From contig JASBVM010000002.1 in NCBI GenBank assembly GCA_029961055.1, positions 1-64,000 on the forward strand: DNA of 64,000 nucleotides. The letters run 5' to 3'. Of this stretch, positions 60,401 through 64,000 are shown piece after piece. The notes below the pieces were generated by a model. It had not been told where the DNA came from, did not search any database, and saw only the letters and a list, made by a program, of their open reading frames with translations. Origin of the DNA: Bacillota bacterium. GTDB lineage: Bacteria > Bacillota > Sulfobacillia > JAIMAT01. The position numbers and the translations under genes are program-made. Each line of letters opens with the position of its first letter. Within the stretch, counting starts at the first letter, position 1.

Positions 60401-60509
60401 GCCAGAGCCAGTCGCCCTCCGGGGCGGCGGCCTCCATCCGGTCGCACAGCTCCTCCACGGCCCGCTGCCGCCGACGGGGTTCCAGGGTGGCCTGAAAGTG
60501 CCAGTTCAC
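57468..60509 (-). CDS. addB: ATP-dependent nuclease subunit B
   Basis: GTG 60509, with GGAGGTG ten bases upstream, gives 1013 residues. It is the partner nuclease of AddA. The C-terminal nuclease has VVIYDYKRSQ with catalytic Asp/Lys near 865. The Fe-S cluster Cys are in FLVCPFQYL (near 716) and DCPPDCAAREVC (near 975); the last group has CX3CX5C spacing instead of the CX2CX5C I expect. The N-terminal helicase-like fold has no GxxGxGKT P-loop: the equivalent segment reads LVATATLRREVERG. So this AddB is not expected to bind ATP there, as in some RexB-like forms. A 24-bp tandem repeat lies inside. The stop lies within the start of addA. Confidence 0.93.
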   Translation of the reverse strand: MNWHFQATLEPRRRQRAVEELCDRMEAAAPEGDWLWLVATATLRREVERGWARRPALFLRGRVVTLHQWAEEELALRGRPLRPLGEAARAWLVGRLVRELEAEGRAGPLAGRGERSRLAVALAGLLLELEEAAVEPEELEGLLRRVGAEVEREAAGRAPLPPEVLALLYARYRREAAAGGFRDGAAEYLLLARAARERGRPAARERGRPAPRHLVLDGFHDLTPAQAEALAAVLGEGAERPEEAFLLWCGDPADEADLAALESFRPLAEAGAGSFAAAEPAAPPSWRLLHPLDRRQEVAEALAWTVSGRETLLVARNPDLYGDELLRACRASGLPLPERQERLDLTPSGQALLGLGRARWAPGAPVAAALLRSGLWSPPGEPALLLAALAATGEALDGDWEGRLERRAETAEADPELRLLPWTELLEGWRQLRGRLAGALPEEGRPAELLAALLALAEELGAPGRLAAPVPEEAAERRREWEALRALQAELERVQGAERVDGPRFLERLGQALALERVVRPAEPGAPRLLHPSELRGLLAPHVLLLGLHEGGWPQAYHPDGLLGEAVRARLRRHGLRLESRESLRRRERFLFRLATAAGEEVSLSLPRFEGKDLLEPSSLLPAEGTERGGVAGGGASHAPGPLPFPSPFQAVVARGLGPGEASVARRRAAERGRRSARLDLWQGLLDGDPRLAGYLGARHAGGAHLDVTAVNSFLVCPFQYLVLHEWRLRSLPEPDQAFTPLEEGNLLHRLLAATLRPRLGQPLSALSDGAVREEAERRAEELLDEWERRALPPPAVLAGARQTLRRRLRDWLQAEAERARRGYDLVPEAVEVDLELRFPGPDGSTWQLPGRADRVDAADGRVVIYDYKRSQRDVRRALELEDVQLAAYALAWQQRERGATVLGAAWYNLRDLDLRHGLWREEAAPLVDLGQTRPGYLEPAAWQELMDRLPERLAYVGGEIQAGRFPVLPARDCPPDCAAREVCRVEPARLQAKRRWWEARGEVAAAGPAVDG
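59881..59928. repeat. Perfect 24-bp tandem duplication inside addB
   Basis: Two identical 24-base units, 59881-59904 and 59905-59928, each starting GCCGGTCGCCCGCGC. They encode two copies of an Arg/Gly/Pro-rich octapeptide (ARERGRPA) in a loop, in frame. It looks like a recent slippage event. Confidence 0.85.
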
Positions 60510-60550
60510 GGGCAGGCCACACCTCCGGTCCACCCTTCGCTCCGGGACGG

Positions 60551-60578
60551 GGAACACCCTCTTGTCGCGGGTGTTACC
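60551..60578. promoter_or_regulatory. Inverted repeat in the divergent addBA / DUF309-TetR region
   Basis: GGAACACCC (60551-60559) and GGGTGTTACC (60569-60578) form an inverted repeat with one extra base, separated by nine bases. It lies between the divergent starts at 60509 and 60608. It could be an operator for the TetR regulator encoded second in the rightward operon. The promoters themselves are not clear. Confidence 0.4.
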
Positions 60579-60607
60579 ATCGGTCCATGGACGGGGGGCG
60601 ACCGGCG

Positions 60608-61009
60608 ATGCGGACCTGGCCCGAGGCCTACCGGCGCTTCGTGGAACTGTTCAACGAGGGGCGGTACTTCGAGAGCCACGAGGTCCTCGAGGACCTCTGG
60701 CGCGCTCGCGGGCACGACCCCTTCTACCAGGCGCTGATCATCGTCGCCGCCGCCCACGTCCACGCGGGGCGCGGCAATCCCCGCGGCTTCCGGCGCCACC
60801 TCCAGCAGGCGCTCCGCCTTTTGGCGCCCTACCCCGACCGTTTCCGCGGTCTGGACGTGGGGGCGCTCCGCGGCTGGATCCAGGAGACGCTGGAGCGCCA
60901 GGCCGCCGTGCCCGACGCGTTGCCCGGGCTGGGCCTGGCCCCCCTGCCACCGCTGGAGCTGGCGCCTCCGACCGGCGAGGCGGAGGCGGAGGAGGAGGGA
61001 TCGGGATGA
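60608..61009 (+). CDS. DUF309 family protein
   Basis: ATG 60608 with GGGGGGCGA upstream gives 133 residues; ATG 60587 in frame has no ribosome site. The DUF309 signature is FVELFNEGRYFESHEVLEDLW, RARGHDPFYQALIIVAAAHVH and GRGNPRGFRRHLQQAL, a four-helix bundle with conserved His/Glu that may bind metal. Its function is unknown. It is common in Bacillota and archaea. ATGA overlap with the TetR gene. Confidence 0.85.
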   Translation: MRTWPEAYRRFVELFNEGRYFESHEVLEDLWRARGHDPFYQALIIVAAAHVHAGRGNPRGFRRHLQQALRLLAPYPDRFRGLDVGALRGWIQETLERQAAVPDALPGLGLAPLPPLELAPPTGEAEAEEEGSG

Positions 61010-61692
61010 AGCTGTCGCTGCCGTCGCACGGAGCGCCCGACGAGGTCCGCGAGCGGATCTTCCGCAGCGCGACGCAGCTCTTCGCCCAGCAGGGCTTCGC
61101 CGGCACTTCCGTCCGCGCCATCGCCCAGGCCGCCAACACGACCAAGCCCATGATCTACTACTACTTCGGCAACAAGGAGCAGCTCTACCGCACGGTGGTC
61201 ACCGAGCACCTCGAGCGCCTGGCGCAGGCGACCGAGGCGGCCCTGGCCCGGGCGCGGACGCTGGAGGCCGGAATCCGGCGGTTCGTCGTCCTCTACCTGC
61301 GCTACTTCGCCGGCTACGGTCCCTCCATGCAGATCGTGGCCCGGGAGATGTTCGGCTTCGGCGAGCAGCCGCTCCGCGACGTCCGCCAGCTCTACTTCGG
61401 CCGGCTGGTCGGCTCGCTGAGCACCTTCATGCAGCGGTTCCTGCCGCGCCCGCGCGGGCGCGAGACGCGGGTGGGAGCGTTGACCGTCCTGGGGATCGTC
61501 AACATCTTCCTGGTCGAGCGCTTGGTGGAGCCCGGCAGCCACCTGGACGTGCGCCGGGTGCTGGAGCAGGTGCTCAAGTTCTACCTGCCCGGCTTCTCCG
61601 GCCGCCAGGACAAAGGCGCGGCCGGCGCCTCGCCCCCGGTCCCGGCGAGGGAACCGCTCCCCGGCGTGGATGCGGCGCTGGAGACCAGGTAG
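61006..61692 (+). CDS. TetR family transcriptional regulator
   Basis: ATG 61006 overlaps the DUF309 stop, giving 228 residues. The N-terminal helix-turn-helix region has RIFRSATQLFAQQGFAGTSV, AIAQAANTTKPMIYYYFGNK and EQLYRTVV, which are diagnostic of TetR. The ligand domain (about 75-200) is helical (IRRFVVLYLRYFAGYGPSM, IVAREMFGFGE). The last 25 residues (GASPPVPAREPLPGVD) are a Pro/Ala tail antisense to the end of yunC. The target genes are unknown; the inverted repeat at 60551-60578 is a candidate operator for autoregulation. Confidence 0.9.
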   Translation: MKLSLPSHGAPDEVRERIFRSATQLFAQQGFAGTSVRAIAQAANTTKPMIYYYFGNKEQLYRTVVTEHLERLAQATEAALARARTLEAGIRRFVVLYLRYFAGYGPSMQIVAREMFGFGEQPLRDVRQLYFGRLVGSLSTFMQRFLPRPRGRETRVGALTVLGIVNIFLVERLVEPGSHLDVRRVLEQVLKFYLPGFSGRQDKGAAGASPPVPAREPLPGVDAALETR

Positions 61693-61982
61693 GGGAGCGC
61701 CTCGCGGCCCAGCATCCCGGGTCGCAGGCCGAGGGCCGCCGCCTCACGGGTGACCGACTCCAGGGGAGCTTCCAGGAGCTCGGCCACGGTCCGGACCCCG
61801 ACGGCGCGGCCGGCCACGATGCGTCGGCTGCCCAGCCGGTCGTCCAGGAGGGCGACGTCCAGCGCCCCGCACATCAGGTAGCCTCGATCGCCGCTCACCA
61901 CGGCCAGGTGGGTGCGGGGCAGTTCGATCTCGATTCCGGTGGCGGTGACACCGTCGACGACGACGGGGAAGAGCCTGACCAC
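61581..61982 (-). CDS. yunC: YunC family protein (DUF1805)
   Basis: GTG 61982 follows GGAGGTGG with a six-base spacer, giving 133 residues. The family core is very clear: VVVDGVTATGIEIELPRTHL, AVVSGDRGYLMCGALDVALL, SRRIVAGRAVGVRTVAELL and APLESVTREAAALGLRPGM. The function is unknown. The family core is about 100 residues; the extra C-terminal 30 residues (TPGSGSLAGTGGEAPAAPL) overlap the TetR gene by 112 bases and probably reflect drift of the stop codon. Confidence 0.88.
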   Translation of the reverse strand: MVRLFPVVVDGVTATGIEIELPRTHLAVVSGDRGYLMCGALDVALLDDRLGSRRIVAGRAVGVRTVAELLEAPLESVTREAAALGLRPGMLGREALPYLVSSAASTPGSGSLAGTGGEAPAAPLSWRPEKPGR

Positions 61983-62086
61983 TTTGGTCCACCTCCGGCC
62001 TGAGTCGAGGGGGGCGTCCCCCGCGGCACGGTATATGTGCGGCCCGAGGACGAGGTGCGGAGGAGGCCGGGCGGGAGGGAGCGGAC

Positions 62087-63076
62087 GTGGCGGCACACGT
62101 GATCCTGGTCTTTGTCGACGGCGTGGGCGTGCCGTCGCACGCCCGGGGCAGCCCGTTCGACGACCCGGGCCTCCCCACTTGGCGCATCCTGGGGGGCGAC
62201 CTGCCTCCGGAAGGCCGCGAGCCCCGGGAGGGCAGGCTGGCCACGCTGGTTCCCGTCGACGCCGGCCTCGGTCTGCCCGGTCTTCCACAGAGCGCGACCG
62301 GGCAGACCGCCCTGCTCACCGGGGTGAACGCCGCGGCCCGCCTGGGACGCCACCGGAGCGGGCAGCCCACGCCGACCCTGATCCGCCTCCTGCGCGCGGA
62401 CAACCTGCTCCTCCGCCTCCGCGGAGCCGGCCTGCCGGTGGCCCTGGCCAACTCCCACAGCGACGGCTTCCTCCGGTGGTTCGCCCGGATGCGCGAACTC
62501 TGGCTGGCCCAGGAAGGCGCCCGGGGCCGCGTCGACCTCCACCTCCACCCGCCCGATCCGGGCCGCCCGGCTTGGCTCCGACCGCCCGCCAGCGCCTGGG
62601 CTGCGGACGTGGCCGGCGTCCCGCTCCGCGGCCCGAAGGAGCTGGAGCGCGGTCTCGCCGTTCCGCACGACCTGGGCCCCGACCCGGCCGAGGCGGGGCG
62701 GCGTCTGGCACAGTTGGGGCGGCTTCACGCCTTCACGCTCTTCGAGTACTGGCTGACCGACGAGGCGGGTCACCGCAGGGAAGCCTCCCTGATCCGCGCG
62801 CGGCTGCACGCCCTGGACTCCTTCCTGGGCGCGCTGCTGGAGGCGAGCGATCTCTCCGAGACGCTGCTGCTGGTGGCGAGCGACCATGGTAACGTGGAGG
62901 AGCCGGCGAGCCGGCGGCATACCACCAACCCGGCCTTCCTGGCGCTGGCGGGGGCGGGGCGGGAGAGGCTGGTGCCCCGCCTGCGCAGCCTGGTGGACGT
63001 GGCGGGAGCGGTGCAGGAGGCGCTGGGCGTATCCGCCCGCCAACCGATGGCGGCCGGGCCGGCGGCCCGGGGATGA
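62087..63076 (+). CDS. Alkaline-phosphatase/phosphoglycerate mutase superfamily metalloenzyme
   Basis: GTG 62087 with GGGAGGGAGCGGAC upstream gives 329 residues. The metal-binding motifs of the superfamily are VILVFVDGVGVPSH, QSATGQTALLTGVNAAA (nucleophile Ser/Thr region), FEYWLTDEAGH and LLLVASDHGNVEE followed by RRHTTNPAFL. These match cofactor-independent phosphoglycerate mutase-like or phosphopentomutase-like members but the protein is shorter than either. No signal peptide is present, so it should be cytoplasmic. The substrate cannot be named. Confidence 0.85.
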   Translation: MAAHVILVFVDGVGVPSHARGSPFDDPGLPTWRILGGDLPPEGREPREGRLATLVPVDAGLGLPGLPQSATGQTALLTGVNAAARLGRHRSGQPTPTLIRLLRADNLLLRLRGAGLPVALANSHSDGFLRWFARMRELWLAQEGARGRVDLHLHPPDPGRPAWLRPPASAWAADVAGVPLRGPKELERGLAVPHDLGPDPAEAGRRLAQLGRLHAFTLFEYWLTDEAGHRREASLIRARLHALDSFLGALLEASDLSETLLLVASDHGNVEEPASRRHTTNPAFLALAGAGRERLVPRLRSLVDVAGAVQEALGVSARQPMAAGPAARG

Positions 63077-63095
63077 TGGGATGGAGGCGATGGCG

Positions 63096-63731
63096 ATGCG
63101 GATCCGCGACCTGATGAGCCGTCCGGTGATCTCCGTCCCGCCGTCGATGAGCCTGCGCGACGCCTGGCAGATCGTCCGGGAGCACGGTTTCCGCCACCTT
63201 CCCGTGGCGGAGGGCGACAGGCTGGTGGGGATGATCTCCGACCGTGACCTGCGGGACGCCGCTCCCTCCTCGTTGGAGAGCCGGCCGGATACCACCGCCT
63301 TCGACCGGACGCCTGTCCGCTACGTGATGATCACGCCCGTGGAGACCATCGGACCCGACGAGCCGGTGGAAGAGGCGGCGGCGCTCATGCTGGACCGGAA
63401 GGTGAGCGCCCTCCCGGTGGTGGACGAGAGCGGTGCGCTGGTGGGCATCGTCAGCACCAGCGACCTCTTGCGCCACTTGGCCGTGCTGACCGGCGTGCTG
63501 GCGTCCGGGAGCTCGCGGATCGAGGTCCGGCTGCCCCACGACCCGGGGGCGCTGGGGCGGCTGGGGGGTGCGCTGCAGCAGGCAGGCCTCTGCGCGCTCA
63601 GCCTGCTCAGCCAGCCAGAAGGCGAAGGCTGCCGCCTCATCCTCCGGCTGGAGGGGATCGACCCTCGCCCTGCCGTGGAGAGCCTTCGGGCCGCGGGTTT
63701 CGAGGTGAGCTGGCCCGGGGAGGGCGACTGA
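63096..63731 (+). CDS. Tandem CBS domain plus ACT domain protein, AcuB-like
   Basis: ATG 63096 is eight bases after GGAGG; ATG 63081 and 63090 in the same frame are alternatives. It has 211 residues. CBS1 begins MRIRDLMSRPVISVPPSMSL and includes GFRHLPVAEGDRLVGMISDR; CBS2 includes VRYVMITPVETIGPDEPV and KVSALPVVDESGALVGIVS. The C-terminal 70 residues (IEVRLPHDPGALGRLGGALQ) are an ACT-like domain. This CBS-CBS-ACT plan is AcuB, an accessory protein of acetoin use in Bacillus. No acu genes are near, so it may be a general adenine-nucleotide sensor. Confidence 0.85.
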   Translation: MRIRDLMSRPVISVPPSMSLRDAWQIVREHGFRHLPVAEGDRLVGMISDRDLRDAAPSSLESRPDTTAFDRTPVRYVMITPVETIGPDEPVEEAAALMLDRKVSALPVVDESGALVGIVSTSDLLRHLAVLTGVLASGSSRIEVRLPHDPGALGRLGGALQQAGLCALSLLSQPEGEGCRLILRLEGIDPRPAVESLRAAGFEVSWPGEGD

Positions 63732-63803
63732 GCCACGGCAGCGAGGTGCAGAGCGGAATTCTAAGATATAGAGTTCAGAGGGTGGGAGAAAGGGGGAGCG
63801 CCC

Positions 63804-64000
63804 GTGTCCGTCTCTGCCTTGGATGGCGGTCAGGGGGCCGTCTGGGAGAACCCCGGCGACGAGATCCTCGCGGATCTCCTGCGCCGCGCGCGGACCGTGG
63901 CGGTGGTGGGGCTGTCGCCCCGGCCGGAGCGGCCCAGCCATGACGTGGCCCGCTATCTGCAGGAGCACGGCTACCGCATCGTGCCCGTCAACCCCGGCCA
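63804..64000 (+). CDS. CoA-binding domain protein (YccU-like), 5' part only
   Basis: GTG 63804 follows AGGGGGAGCG and the frame runs off the end of the window after 65 complete codons. The visible part contains ADLLRRARTVAVVGLSPRPE, RPSHDVARYLQEHGYRIV and PVNPG, the start of a Rossmann-type CoA-binding domain. These small proteins resemble the N-domain of succinyl-CoA synthetase alpha and are of unknown function. An AT-rich stretch at 63767-63778 (TTCTAAGATATA) may hold its promoter. Confidence 0.85.
   Translation, partial: MSVSALDGGQGAVWENPGDEILADLLRRARTVAVVGLSPRPERPSHDVARYLQEHGYRIVPVNPG

Noticed and set aside
53846-60737. Long open frames antisense to addA and addB
   Set aside because: Composition is Arg/Pro/Gly/Leu shadow sequence, and the AddAB helicase, nuclease and Fe-S motifs lie on the minus strand.
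1-64000. tRNA genes, CRISPR arrays, prophage or insertion sequences
   Set aside because: Scanning for T-arm GGTTCGANTCC-type sequence, repeated spacers, transposase motifs and terminal repeats by eye gave nothing convincing.

Overview
The window is very GC-rich (third codon positions are almost all G or C), densely coding, and carries no tRNA, rRNA, CRISPR array, phage gene or insertion sequence that I can see. The gene content points to a high-GC, spore-forming member of the Bacillota, of the kind represented by Thermaerobacter or Symbiobacterium. The evidence is a prkA-yhbH-spoVR cluster, AddAB, TrmK, a YutG-type PgpA, YunC, a HisZ plus short HisG pair, a TrpR-like YerC regulator and Shine-Dalgarno sequences close to GGAGGTG at most genes. 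The genus is an inference; nothing in the window identifies a species.

Layout. 1-9405 is an envelope and polysaccharide region: the end of a Wzz-type chain-length protein, an M23 peptidase, two NodB-type deacetylases, a glycosyltransferase, a glycosyltransferase fused to an ATP-grasp domain, and a PHP-family hydrolase. 9464-11450 (minus) is a two-gene ABC exporter preceded by a 34-codon leader peptide starting MRLRF and by terminator-like hairpins. This looks like a macrolide-type ribosome-stalling attenuator and is the most interesting find. A divergent promoter drives gltB (11627-16360). 16430-22166 holds several unrecognised proteins, a Cys-rich protein, a secreted CAP protein and a BMP lipoprotein.

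22276-32229 is a histidine unit: a YerC/HisR-type regulator, a sigma-A-like promoter, a 20-bp near-perfect palindrome, then hisZ-G-D-C-B-H-A and a hisF-hisI-hisE triple fusion, an unknown gene and lipB. Nearly all junctions overlap, and the unit ends at a clear intrinsic terminator. A UraA-type permease and an alpha/beta hydrolase follow. 34611-39511 (minus) is a small membrane protein and the prkA-yhbH-spoVR stress/sporulation module. 39640-47686 is a chemotaxis operon (mcp-cheW-A-C-Y-B-R plus an HD-GYP protein) with a possible sigma-D promoter.

47690-64000 is housekeeping: an RlmI-like methyltransferase, trmK, a patatin, a radical SAM protein, the RNase P RNA gene (52354-52720), pgpA, addB-addA, a DUF309/TetR pair, yunC, an alkaline-phosphatase-superfamily enzyme, an AcuB-like CBS-ACT protein and the start of a CoA-binding protein. 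Three genes (hisH, the HD-GYP gene and addA) appear to start at CTG, judged by Shine-Dalgarno placement and family N-termini.
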